Positions 14,308 through 22,966 of a stretch of DNA of 28,992 nt are shown in pieces (position 1 is the first letter of the stretch; each line of letters opens with the position of its first letter). The notes under the pieces were generated by a model that saw only the letters and a list, made by a program, of their open reading frames with translations, was not told where the DNA came from and ran no database searches. The DNA is from RGIG1959 sp045637645. Its GTDB lineage: Bacteria > Bacillota > Clostridia > Oscillospirales > Acutalibacteraceae. Made by a program: the position numbers and the translations under genes. The stretch lies in contig JAZTZV010000102.1 of NCBI GenBank assembly GCA_045637645.1, positions 1 to 28,992 of the forward strand. Reading direction: 5' to 3'.

Positions 14308-15390
14308 ATGATCATCAATACCATTACTTGCCATGATGTGTATAACGTCGGGGCGTCGCTTCAAGCGTATGCGCTTTGCGCGTATTTGCAGTCGCAAGGG
14401 CATGAGGCGCGTATCATTGATTACAAACCCGATTACCTGTCGCGGCATTACAGTTTGTCGTGGGTGAACAACCCGCGATTTGATAAACCTCTTGTGCGTG
14501 AACTCTTTTTGCTTGCAAAGCTGCCGTCGCGGTTGAAGGCGCTTCGTAGTGAACGTAAACAAAAATTTGATGCATTTCGTGAATCGTATTTACCGCTGAC
14601 AAAGCGTTATGACAGTTTTGAAGCGCTCAAGAACGATCCGCCGAAAGCGGATGTATATATTGCCGGAAGCGATCAGATTTGGAATCCGCTGTTTCAAAAC
14701 GGTAAAGATCCCGCCTTCTTTTTGCATTTTGCCCCCCGAGACACCAAATGTTTATCTTACGCCGCCAGTTTTGCGGGTGATCGTTTAACAGATGAAGATC
14801 GTGCGCGTATAGCGCCGTGGCTTCAAACGTTCGATGCAATATCGGTGCGTGAGAAAAGCGGTGTATCGTTGGTGCAGTCAATGGGATTTGATGGTGTGCA
14901 AGTGTGCGATCCTGTGTTTTTGCGTTCGAAAGAACAATGGGATGAAATTGCGTTATCGCCCACGGAACAGGATTATATTTTTGTGTATGATTTTGAAGGG
15001 AATTCCTTGATTCGCGAATTGGCAATCAAGATGCGCGAGCAAAGCGGCAAAAAGATCGTCGCGGTGTTTGAAAATGAATATGCCGATCATGTTTTGAATG
15101 ATCTCGGTCCACGAGAGTTTGTCGGGGCGATCAAAGCGGCATCAACAGTAATTTCGAATTCCTTCCACGCGACCGCATTTTCGCTGATTTTTCACACCGA
15201 TATGCTCGTTGTGGATCGCTCGGAAGGTATCAATGCGCGCATGCGCGATTTGCTCGGTAGTGTCGGGTTATCCGATCGCTTGATATGTGCGGCGGATGCG
15301 GAGTATGCGCCGATCGATTGGGAAACGGTTGACGAAAAAGCAGCCGAACAAATTGTGTTCAGCAAAACATTTTTAGAGAACAATCTGTAA
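14308..15390 (+). CDS. Polysaccharide pyruvyl transferase family protein
   Basis: A 360-residue member of the polysaccharide pyruvyl transferase family, which puts pyruvate ketals (from PEP) on surface glycans, although many members have untested activity. ATG 14308 is chosen over 14302 because GGAG at 14297-14300 leaves only one base before the latter. Motifs are NVGASLQAYALCAYLQ near the N-terminus (glycine loop), YIAGSDQIWNPLF, YAASFAGDRL, AISVREKSGVSLVQ and VISNSFHATAFSLIF, where the His of NSFH is a conserved family residue. It is 12 bp from the GT4 gene. A second family member lies at 22967. Confidence 0.92.
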   Translation: MIINTITCHDVYNVGASLQAYALCAYLQSQGHEARIIDYKPDYLSRHYSLSWVNNPRFDKPLVRELFLLAKLPSRLKALRSERKQKFDAFRESYLPLTKRYDSFEALKNDPPKADVYIAGSDQIWNPLFQNGKDPAFFLHFAPRDTKCLSYAASFAGDRLTDEDRARIAPWLQTFDAISVREKSGVSLVQSMGFDGVQVCDPVFLRSKEQWDEIALSPTEQDYIFVYDFEGNSLIRELAIKMREQSGKKIVAVFENEYADHVLNDLGPREFVGAIKAASTVISNSFHATAFSLIFHTDMLVVDRSEGINARMRDLLGSVGLSDRLICAADAEYAPIDWETVDEKAAEQIVFSKTFLENNL

Positions 15391-15403
15391 GGGAGAGACA
15401 GCT

Positions 15404-16420
15404 ATGCAACGACCGACCGTCAGTGTTGTGATACCGGTGTATAATGTGGAAGAGTATTTACCACGTTGCGTCGACAGTGTGCTTGCGCAGACGTTGTCGG
15501 ATTTGGAAATTATTTTGGTGGATGATGGCTCTCCTGACGGATCTCCTGCGATTTGCGATGCGTATGTGCAGCAAGATCCTCGCGTGCAGGTGGTTCATAA
15601 ACCGAACGGCGGTTTAGCTTCGGCGCGCAACGCCGGTATGAAAGTCGCCACCGGTCAATATTTGTTTTTTCTTGATAGCGACGATTGGTTGGAACTTGAC
15701 GGACTTGAGAGTCTTGTGAAAGTTGCGCGTGAATATAAAGTGGATTTTGTGCGGTATCGTGCGATTCGATCCGGTTGGCCCGGGCTCGAAGAGCATGCTC
15801 CATGTCGAGTGGAAGACGTTCGCGAATTGACGGAAGGTTTGTATGATCGTGAACGCATACAACGCGAGGTGTATCCGCGCTTGTTGGTGACTCCGCAATT
15901 GACAATGGGTGCCATTGTCGGCGCATGGGGTTCGCTGTATGATTTGGATTTTCTGCGTCGCAACGATTTGATGTTTTACGAAGAGGTCAAATTCAGCGAG
16001 GATTTGGTGTTTAGCGCCCGTGTGGCGAGAGCGGCGAAGTCCTTCTATTTTGTGGATACGCCGAGTGTGTATCATTATTTCTACAATCCGAATTCCATCT
16101 CCAAATCGTTCCGTGCGGGACGATGGGATTCTTGTAAGAGCTTGATCGAAAGCTGTGAGAGAGATTTTACAAACGATGAAGAGTATGATTTTTCTGCGCA
16201 GTTACATGCACTTCGTTGGTTTTGCATTATGTTGGCACTCAACGAGCGTCGCTATTTGAAAACCGCAAAAGAAAAGACGGCATATTGTAAACAGCTTCTT
16301 TCCGATCCGATTATTCGAAAAACTTCGCTCGGATTTGATAAACTTCAAGTATCGTGGAAACAAAAGTTGATGATGTGGCTCGTAAAGAATAAGTGTATAA
16401 AATTAATCGCAAGGATGTGA
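15404..16420 (+). CDS. Glycosyltransferase family 2
   Basis: A 338-residue GT-A transferase. ATG 15404 follows AAGGGAGAG. VSVVIPVYNVEEYLPRCVDS begins the fold at residue 6, with LVDDGSPDGSPA (39-50) and the metal-binding DSDD at 91-94. NGGLASARNAG (68-78) is the family's typical helix start. The mid-region KFSEDLVFSARVARA holds the ED catalytic-base-like pair. About 100 residues beyond the GT-A core are charged and helical, and probably define the acceptor. Gene order places it between a pyruvyl transferase and a further GT2 gene with a 4-bp gap. Confidence 0.93.
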   Translation: MQRPTVSVVIPVYNVEEYLPRCVDSVLAQTLSDLEIILVDDGSPDGSPAICDAYVQQDPRVQVVHKPNGGLASARNAGMKVATGQYLFFLDSDDWLELDGLESLVKVAREYKVDFVRYRAIRSGWPGLEEHAPCRVEDVRELTEGLYDRERIQREVYPRLLVTPQLTMGAIVGAWGSLYDLDFLRRNDLMFYEEVKFSEDLVFSARVARAAKSFYFVDTPSVYHYFYNPNSISKSFRAGRWDSCKSLIESCERDFTNDEEYDFSAQLHALRWFCIMLALNERRYLKTAKEKTAYCKQLLSDPIIRKTSLGFDKLQVSWKQKLMMWLVKNKCIKLIARM

Positions 16421-16424
16421 AGAT

Positions 16425-17396
16425 GTGGCGGCAATCAGTATTATTGTGCCGGTGTATAATGCGGAACAAACCATAGAACGGTGCATCGAGTCGGTGCTGG
16501 CACAAACATTTTGCGATTGGGAATTAATATTGATTGATGACGGAACACCGGATAACAGCGGTGCAATTTGTGATGCATATGCAGCGGCTTCCGGTAATAT
16601 TCGTGTGATTCACCAAGATAACCAAGGTGTATCGGTGGCGAGAAATGTTGGTATAGAAGCTTCGCAATCGAAATACTTGTTGTTTTTAGATAGTGATGAT
16701 TATTTGGAAGAGACGATGTTACAAGTCTATTTTGATCATGCAAAACGGTATTCATCTGATGTTATAATGGGTGGTATGCGCGTAATCGGAAATGAGAAAG
16801 GTACCTCTAAAAATCTTCCGATCACGGGAGAATATGATACGTCTGTGTTTGAGACGATTTGTCAAGAGCCGGAAATGTTTGGCTATGTCGGCGGTAAGAT
16901 GATTCGTGCGAGTATTGTTAAGCAACATAAAATTCGTTTTCGAACCGACATGCAATCGCAAGAAGATTTGGAGTTTTTTCTTTCGTTGTATGGCTTTTGC
17001 AGACGTTTCTTATTGTTGGAGTACGCCGGGTATCGCTATGATTTTGCTCCCGGAAAACGTTTTCCGCCTGTGTGGGATTTCATTGCAAATCAGATGAAAT
17101 TGAAAAGTGTGGCGGAACAGGTGGCGGTGATTTCGCCGAAAGCAAAAAAAGCGATCGAAGAGCGCGTTGTGCGATTGTTGTTCAGTTGTTTGCACAGTGC
17201 GGTTGAACACAACATGTACGATGAAGCGTGGGATCATTTGATGGATGTCAGCGGACTGCGTACATATATGTATTCTACGCAAGATAAGGGCGAGATGTAT
17301 CGGATTGCGCGTTGGTTTGCCGCGGAACGATATTATCGTATTTACCGATATTTGAAATGGCGTATACGTTTAAGAAAACTCATCGGACGAGGATGA
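16425..17396 (+). CDS. Glycosyltransferase family 2
   Basis: A 323-residue GT-A transferase. GTG 16425 follows AAGGATGTGAAG, four bases after the previous stop. AISIIVPVYNAEQTIERCIES (3-23), LIDDGTPDNSG (36-46) and DSDD (89-92) define the donor domain. SQEDLEFFLSLYGF has the expected ED pair. The 5' half is more A+T-rich than its neighbours: the 60 bases from 16681 contain 18 G+C. This may mark a separate origin for this gene within the operon. Donor and acceptor unknown. Confidence 0.93.
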   Translation: MAAISIIVPVYNAEQTIERCIESVLAQTFCDWELILIDDGTPDNSGAICDAYAAASGNIRVIHQDNQGVSVARNVGIEASQSKYLLFLDSDDYLEETMLQVYFDHAKRYSSDVIMGGMRVIGNEKGTSKNLPITGEYDTSVFETICQEPEMFGYVGGKMIRASIVKQHKIRFRTDMQSQEDLEFFLSLYGFCRRFLLLEYAGYRYDFAPGKRFPPVWDFIANQMKLKSVAEQVAVISPKAKKAIEERVVRLLFSCLHSAVEHNMYDEAWDHLMDVSGLRTYMYSTQDKGEMYRIARWFAAERYYRIYRYLKWRIRLRKLIGRG

Positions 17397-17415
17397 TTTA
17401 GGGCAGGTGAAACAT

Positions 17416-18369
17416 ATGGATGTATCGGTGATCATTGTCAACTATCGCAGTGCGGGGTTGGTGATCGATACCGTCCGCTCGGTAAAAGAGAAAACGAGCG
17501 GGGTTTCTTATGAAATCTTGGTCGTGGATAATGCGTCGGGAGATGATTCTCTTGAGGTATTACAAAGAGAACTCGGCGAGGAGATCACCTTGATCGCTTC
17601 AAAAGAAAATCTCGGCTTCGGAAAAGCGAATAATCTGGCGGCCGAACAAGCAACAGGCGAGTATTTGTTTTTGCTCAATCCCGATACACTTCTTGTGAAC
17701 AATGCTATTCAAATATTATATACTTACGCCAAAGAGCATCCCGAAGTCGGTGTGGTCGGCGGGAATTTGTATTTCCCCGACATGAGCCCCGCTCCGTCAT
17801 TCTGTCGTGCGTTCAGCACGCCCGACGCAGAAAAACAGCAAAGCAGTTGGAGTACACTCTTAAAACAGCGTTTGGGTCGCGCCAAACAAAGCGGACAGAT
17901 GCAAGAATTTAATTTCACGGACGAACCGCAAGAGGTGGCATATGTATTCGGCGCGGATATGATGATGCCTAAGGCGGTGTTTGATGATGTCGGAGGGTTT
18001 GATAAAGACTTCTTCATGTACGGCGAAGAAACCGAGCTGACGTGGCGTATTGTACAAAGCGGTTATAAGGTGATTGCTCTGCCGCAGTCGCAAATCATCC
18101 ATTTGGAAGGCGCGACCACGAAGACGGGCGATTCATTCAGCGAACGTCAATTTGGCATGCGTATGAACGGCACGATGCTGTATTATGATAAGTGTTTTAA
18201 AAACGGTGCCGATCGGTTTTATACATATCGTCGGCGGCGGTATACGAGACAACGTACATTGGCATCGATCAAACGGCGTTTGCCGAAAGATCACACAATT
18301 AACAAACAAATTGCGATACTGGACAGAGAATATCACGCGTTTTGCGAGAAGAAAAGAGGCGAGGGATAA
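17416..18369 (+). CDS. Glycosyltransferase family 2, rhamnosyltransferase-like
   Basis: A 317-residue GT2 of the rhamnosyltransferase-like subgroup. It differs from its neighbours by VVDNASGDDS (37-46) in place of VDDGSPDN and by the motif LLNPDT (86-91) in place of DSDD. VGVVGGNLYFPD, GADMMMPKAVFDDVGGFD and YGEETELTWRIVQSGY are also typical of this subgroup. ATG 17416 is preferred because GGCAGGTG at 17402-17409 is the ribosome site; GTG 17407 lies within it. The stop overlaps the next start by one base (TAATG), so the two are coupled. The donor could be dTDP-rhamnose, which is inferred from the family only. Confidence 0.9.
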   Translation: MDVSVIIVNYRSAGLVIDTVRSVKEKTSGVSYEILVVDNASGDDSLEVLQRELGEEITLIASKENLGFGKANNLAAEQATGEYLFLLNPDTLLVNNAIQILYTYAKEHPEVGVVGGNLYFPDMSPAPSFCRAFSTPDAEKQQSSWSTLLKQRLGRAKQSGQMQEFNFTDEPQEVAYVFGADMMMPKAVFDDVGGFDKDFFMYGEETELTWRIVQSGYKVIALPQSQIIHLEGATTKTGDSFSERQFGMRMNGTMLYYDKCFKNGADRFYTYRRRRYTRQRTLASIKRRLPKDHTINKQIAILDREYHAFCEKKRGEG

Positions 18370-19523
18370 TGGCAGAGGTGTTGGACGGAAAAGGCGTAAA
18401 GCTGATTCCGTTTTATTTGCCGCAATTTCACACCATTCCCGAAAATGACGAATGGTGGGGCAAAGGATTTACCGAATGGACGAATGTGCGTAAAGCACCG
18501 CCGCTGTTTGAAGGACACGATCAACCGCGCGTACCGCTGGACGGCGAATACGATTTGATGGACGATGCGGTGAAGATTCGTCAAGCGAAACAGGCGAAAG
18601 AACACGGCATTTTCGGCTTTTGCTATTATCACTATTGGTTTAAGGATGGCAAGAAATTGCTCGAAAAACCTGCTGAGCAAATGCTTGCCAACAAAGAAGT
18701 GGATTTACCGTTTTGCTTTAGTTGGGCGAACGAAAACTGGAGTAAAAACTGGGACGGCGGCAACCGCGAAGTCATCATGGCGCAGGAATACGGCGGCAAG
18801 GCGGAGTGGGAAGCGCATTTCCAATACTTACTGCCGTTCTTCAAAGATGAGCGATATATCACTGTCGGCGGCAAGCCGCTGTTTGTGATTTATAAGCCCG
18901 AGCAAATCATTGATGTGTATCAGATGACGCAATATTGGCGCAAGCGTGCGGTGGAGGAAGGCTTCCCCGGACTGTGTCTGGCGTTCCAATTCCCGACGTA
19001 TTATGCGGATATGTATTACCGCGATGATGTGTTTGATTATCGCATCGAATTTGAACCGGTGTATTCGCGAAATTTGGCGTCGATGAAACCCGGAACGTCC
19101 TCGAAGGTCAAGATGATGCGTAAAATCCTTGGCGAAAACGGCGTGTCGTCGTATCGCAAGAGCCGTCAATCGACGATGGGCTCTTCGTGGGGACAACCGC
19201 AAGCGCTCGGTATGCATTTTTATGATGAAGCATGGGAACGTATTTTGTCGGCGCCGTGGACGGAGGAGTTGCTCCCGGGCGGCTTTGTCGATTGGGATAA
19301 CACGCCGCGCAACAAGCATGGTGTGATGCATGCAGGCTTTACGATTGAGCGTTTTCAAGCGTATATGACGCAACTCGTGAAGCGTGCAAACGATGAGAAG
19401 AAGCCGATGATGTTCCTGAATGCGTGGAACGAATGGGGTGAAGGCGCGTTCCTTGAACCCGATCAAAAATACGGTTATCAAAAGCTTGAGGCGGTTAAAG
19501 CCGCGCTTGAGCAGACGAAATAA
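18369..19523 (+). CDS. WbsX-like glycosyltransferase / GH99-like domain protein
   Basis: A 384-residue protein of the WbsX group, which carries a glycoside-hydrolase-99-like domain and is common in O-antigen and capsule loci. KLIPFYLPQFHTIPENDEWW (11-30), GFTEWTNVRKA (33-43), HGIFGFCYYHYWF, LPFCFSWANENW (113-124) and the C-terminal FLNAWNEWGEGAFLEPD are diagnostic. The start is ATG 18369, sharing one base with the previous stop and following GCGAGGG. A longer reading from 18342 lies inside the upstream gene. Whether it acts as a transferase or a trimming hydrolase is not settled for the family. It directly precedes the exporter genes. Confidence 0.9.
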   Translation: MAEVLDGKGVKLIPFYLPQFHTIPENDEWWGKGFTEWTNVRKAPPLFEGHDQPRVPLDGEYDLMDDAVKIRQAKQAKEHGIFGFCYYHYWFKDGKKLLEKPAEQMLANKEVDLPFCFSWANENWSKNWDGGNREVIMAQEYGGKAEWEAHFQYLLPFFKDERYITVGGKPLFVIYKPEQIIDVYQMTQYWRKRAVEEGFPGLCLAFQFPTYYADMYYRDDVFDYRIEFEPVYSRNLASMKPGTSSKVKMMRKILGENGVSSYRKSRQSTMGSSWGQPQALGMHFYDEAWERILSAPWTEELLPGGFVDWDNTPRNKHGVMHAGFTIERFQAYMTQLVKRANDEKKPMMFLNAWNEWGEGAFLEPDQKYGYQKLEAVKAALEQTK

Positions 19524-19538
19524 GAAGGAGACTGAAGG

Positions 19539-20429
19539 ATGAAGAAGGAAGTTGCAAAACCGACGTATCATACGCATATATCGTCGAAGCACAAGTTGTT
19601 TGATTTGAAATTAAAAGAAGTGTGGCAATATCGTGATTTGATCGTGCTGTTCACGAAACGTAATTTTACGGTATCGTATAAGCAAACGATTCTCGGCCCT
19701 GCGTGGCTGTTTATCAACCCGATCATCACCAGCCTTGTGTATATGTTTGTGTTTGGTGGGATTGCCAATATCGACACCGGTACGGCGCCGAGCCTCTTGT
19801 TCTATATGGTTGGTAATGCGATTTGGGTATTTTTCTCGTCGTGCTTGACGACGAATGCGAATACCTTTACGGGCAATGCGAATGTGTTCGGTAAGGTATA
19901 TTTTCCGCGATTGACAACACCGATTTCCAATATGTTTTCGTCGGCGATTCGCTTCGGTATTCAAATGATTTTGGTACTTCTTATTTTGGCGTATTATTTA
20001 ATTAAGGAAAGCGTGTTTCCTCCCGCGGACGGCATTGTTCTTCAGCCGGCTTGGTGGGCGTGGTCGTTGATCCCCGTGGTGCTGTTAAATCTCGGCATGC
20101 TTGGCATGGGACTCGGTGTTATTGTTTCGAGTTTGACGACCAAATATCGCGATTTGACGTTTTTGATTGGTTTTGCGGTGCAACTGTGGATGTATGTAAC
20201 CCCGATCATTTATCCGATTTCGGAAACTTCCGGACTTGTTCAAAAGATTATGTGGATCAATCCCGTAACCGCTCCCGTGGAACTGTTCCGTTATGCGATT
20301 CTTGGTGAATGCAACGGCACGATCAGTCCTGAATATTTGGCGATTTCGTGGATCGTGACGATTGTTGTGATGGTTGTGGGCATTATTATCTTTAATAAGG
20401 TTGAGAAGACCTTTATGGATACGGTTTGA
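19539..20429 (+). CDS. ABC-2-type polysaccharide export permease (Wzm/TagG-like)
   Basis: The 296-residue membrane subunit of a polysaccharide ABC exporter. ATG 19539 is preceded by AAGAAGGAG. The N-terminal cytoplasmic part has LKEVWQYRDLIVLFTKRNF and KQTILGPAWLFINP, the usual amphipathic entry to the first helix. About six hydrophobic helices follow. KYRDLTFLIGFAVQLWMYVTPIIYP and WINPVTAPVELFRYAILGE are the conserved C-terminal motifs of Wzm/TagG/RfbA proteins. The ribosome site of the ATPase gene overlaps its stop codon. Together the pair would export an undecaprenyl-linked glycan or teichoic-acid-like polymer. Confidence 0.95.
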   Translation: MKKEVAKPTYHTHISSKHKLFDLKLKEVWQYRDLIVLFTKRNFTVSYKQTILGPAWLFINPIITSLVYMFVFGGIANIDTGTAPSLLFYMVGNAIWVFFSSCLTTNANTFTGNANVFGKVYFPRLTTPISNMFSSAIRFGIQMILVLLILAYYLIKESVFPPADGIVLQPAWWAWSLIPVVLLNLGMLGMGLGVIVSSLTTKYRDLTFLIGFAVQLWMYVTPIIYPISETSGLVQKIMWINPVTAPVELFRYAILGECNGTISPEYLAISWIVTIVVMVVGIIIFNKVEKTFMDTV

Positions 20430-20443
20430 GGAGGTGCGCTGTT

Positions 20444-21739
20444 ATGAGTGACGTGATGAATAACCGCGAAATTGCGGTAAAACTGTCCGGTGTTAAGAAA
20501 ATGTATAAACTCGGTCAAGTCGGCGGCGGTACCTTGCAGGCCGATTTGCAAAGTTGGTGGGCGCGCGTTCGCGGCAAAGAGGATCCGAACACAGTAATCG
20601 GTGAAGAGCGTATTTACGGCTCTACGTTTATGGCACTGAACGGCATTGATTTGACGATTTACAAAGGCGAGGCTATTGGTATTATCGGCGGTAACGGTGC
20701 CGGTAAAAGTACGATGCTCAAATTGTTGTCGCGCGTGACATCTCCGACATCCGGTGAAATCGATATTTACGGTCGCATTGCGTCGATGCTGGAAGTCGGC
20801 ACCGGCTTTAACGGTGAAATGACCGGTCGTGAAAATGTGTATATGAACGGCGCGATTCTCGGTATGACCAAAGCCGAGATCGATGCCAAAATGGAAGATA
20901 TTATTGAGTTTTCCGAGGTCCGTGATTTTATCGACACGCCCGTTAAACGTTATTCGTCGGGCATGTATGTCAAGCTCGCCTTCTCGGTTGCGGCACATCT
21001 CGATTCGGAAATTATGATCATGGACGAAGTGCTTGCAGTTGGCGATATGGCGTTCCAAAAGAAATGCCTTGACAAAATGCGTGAGGCAGCCAAACAAGAC
21101 GGAAGAACGGTTTTGTATGTCAGCCACAACATGAATACTATCCGTCAGCTTTGTGATCGCTGTATTGTGCTTGATAAAGGGCGCGTTATATTTGAAGGCG
21201 GCGTAGAAGAGTCGATAGAGGTGTACCTCGGTAAAAATGCAGTTTGCCCGCCTGTCATCGATTTAGCGGCGGCAAAGCGCTCGATGGAAACCATTGACGG
21301 CATCAAGTTTGAGACGATGCGTATATTGGAACAGGAATTGTGGAAAATTCCCGTCGGTGACAAACTGCGTTTTGAGATTCGCGTGAAGGCAACCAAAGAT
21401 CTTGATAAAATCGGCTTCCGCACCCGTCTTTACTGTGCAGATGGAAAGTCTATCTCGGTGCTGCTCGCGCCTGAACTCATTTCCTGTAAAGCGGGTGATG
21501 AAATTACCATTCCGATCGAAGCGGATACGTCGATTTTGGTGCCCGGTCGCTATGCACTGACACCATCGCTTTATGATGTGGACGAATACGGTGTGTGGCG
21601 TTTTTATGATCACGTTGATGGTGTTGTGTTCTTTGAGGTGGAGACAAAACTCGGCTTTAACGAAAATATGCCGTGGGATGCTCACTGGTGGGGCAATGTG
21701 AAATTGCCCGGTTTGAAAGATTTGAGAAAAAAGGACTAA
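20444..21739 (+). CDS. Polysaccharide export ABC ATPase with C-terminal cargo domain (Wzt/TagH-like)
   Basis: The 431-residue ATPase partner of the permease. ATG 20444 follows GAGGAGGTG at 20428-20436; the longer reading from 20426 crosses that site. The Walker A motif GGNGAGKST is at 82-90, the signature YSSGMYVKLAF at 170-180, the Walker B MIMDEVLAVGD at 191-201 and the switch His at 228. Residues ~275-431 form an extra beta-rich domain (FRTRLYCADGKSISVL, VPGRYALTPSLYDVDE) resembling the Wzt C-terminal carbohydrate-binding domain. In Wzt that domain recognises a modified glycan end, so export may depend on a terminal decoration made by this operon. Confidence 0.95.
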   Translation: MSDVMNNREIAVKLSGVKKMYKLGQVGGGTLQADLQSWWARVRGKEDPNTVIGEERIYGSTFMALNGIDLTIYKGEAIGIIGGNGAGKSTMLKLLSRVTSPTSGEIDIYGRIASMLEVGTGFNGEMTGRENVYMNGAILGMTKAEIDAKMEDIIEFSEVRDFIDTPVKRYSSGMYVKLAFSVAAHLDSEIMIMDEVLAVGDMAFQKKCLDKMREAAKQDGRTVLYVSHNMNTIRQLCDRCIVLDKGRVIFEGGVEESIEVYLGKNAVCPPVIDLAAAKRSMETIDGIKFETMRILEQELWKIPVGDKLRFEIRVKATKDLDKIGFRTRLYCADGKSISVLLAPELISCKAGDEITIPIEADTSILVPGRYALTPSLYDVDEYGVWRFYDHVDGVVFFEVETKLGFNENMPWDAHWWGNVKLPGLKDLRKKD

Positions 21740-21745
21740 AGATAT

Positions 21746-22960
21746 ATGGAGATTTGTCGTAAAGAACATTGCACCGGTTGCGGTATGTGCATGAATATAT
21801 GTGCCAAAAATGCAGTTACAATGCAAGCGGATGTCGAAGGGTTTTTGCATCCTGTCGTAGATGAGATGCTGTGTGTTTCCTGCGGGCTGTGTCAATCGCG
21901 TTGTCCGCAAAATACATCTGTGTCCCGCTTTTCTGGGAATTACTATGCGGTTGTGGCGAAGGATGATATGCTTCGCGAAAACAGCTCGTCCGGCGGTGTG
22001 TTTTCGCTTTTGGCCCGTCGGGTGTTGGCACGCGACGGTGTGGTGTTCGGTGTGGCATTTGATGAAAATTGGCGTGTGATCCATATTGCCGCAGAGGATG
22101 AAACGGACCTTTCTCGGCTTCGCGGCTCGAAATATGTACAAAGTGAGATCGGCTTGACCTATCGCGACGCAAAAGCGGCGTTGGATAACGGGCGTCGGGT
22201 GTTGTTCACGGGCACGCCGTGTCAGATTGCCGGACTGCGAGCTTATTTAAAAAAAGAGTATGACAACTTGCTTACCATTGATGTGGTGTGTCACGGAGCA
22301 CCGTCTCCGATGATTTTTCGCGAGTGGCTCGATTATGAAGTGGCACATCACGGTGACATCGCCGACATTGCATTTCGTAAAAAGGCGCCCGGTTGGAAGT
22401 CGTTTTGTGCGCAGGTGACTCATCAAAACGGTGATGTTACGAAGTGTATGCTTCGAGAAGGGTATATGCGCGGTTTCCTTGATGATCTGTATCTGCGAGA
22501 TAGCTGTTATACGTGTCCGTATGCCAGCGCTGAACGTGTAGCGGATATCTCGCTCGGAGACTATTGGCATTATCAAGAAAGCGGTCCCGAGCATATTGAA
22601 GACGATGATCGCGGTGTGTCGCTTGTCATTGTCAACACCGAAAAAGGTAACGCGGCGTTTCGCGCGATTAAGAGACAAATCGCCCTCGGAAAACGGTCTT
22701 ATGAGGATGCTCTTCGCGGTAATCCTGTTTTAGACCATCCGGCAAAACGCCCTGAAAAACGCGAAGCGTTTTGGCGTGATCATGAAACGATGTCGTGGGG
22801 CGAATTGTGTGAGGCGTATTTTCCGCCTGTTGTCGACCGCGATGATCCCATCAAAGCGGTGGATCGCGAATATTATGCCCAACCGTTTGTGAAGCGACAT
22901 AGACGGCATTTGATCCATCTTGTTAAGTTGAAGATTTTGCGTATCTTGAAAAAGCGGTGA
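21746..22960 (+). CDS. FrhB/FdhB-type iron-sulfur protein of polysaccharide loci
   Basis: A 404-residue protein with two 4Fe-4S ferredoxin motifs, CTGCGMCMNIC (9-19) and CVSCGLCQSRC (43-53), followed by the coenzyme F420 hydrogenase/dehydrogenase beta-subunit domains: NSSSGGVFSLLARRVL, RGSKYVQSEIG, TGTPCQIAGLRAYL and VVCHGAPSP. A further Cys set occurs in DSCYTCPYASAERVADISLGDYW. Such proteins commonly sit next to polysaccharide pyruvyl transferases in gut-bacterial capsule loci, as here (the next gene is one), but their role in glycan chemistry is not known to me. A redox or reductive step on a sugar is a guess. It starts at ATG 21746, 6 bp after the exporter ATPase. Confidence 0.9.
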   Translation: MEICRKEHCTGCGMCMNICAKNAVTMQADVEGFLHPVVDEMLCVSCGLCQSRCPQNTSVSRFSGNYYAVVAKDDMLRENSSSGGVFSLLARRVLARDGVVFGVAFDENWRVIHIAAEDETDLSRLRGSKYVQSEIGLTYRDAKAALDNGRRVLFTGTPCQIAGLRAYLKKEYDNLLTIDVVCHGAPSPMIFREWLDYEVAHHGDIADIAFRKKAPGWKSFCAQVTHQNGDVTKCMLREGYMRGFLDDLYLRDSCYTCPYASAERVADISLGDYWHYQESGPEHIEDDDRGVSLVIVNTEKGNAAFRAIKRQIALGKRSYEDALRGNPVLDHPAKRPEKREAFWRDHETMSWGELCEAYFPPVVDRDDPIKAVDREYYAQPFVKRHRRHLIHLVKLKILRILKKR

Positions 22961-22966
22961 TGCATC

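Noticed and set aside
20291..21127. 278-residue - strand reading frame opposite the exporter ATPase
   Set aside because: No motif or ribosome site was seen, and it overlaps a gene with complete Walker motifs.
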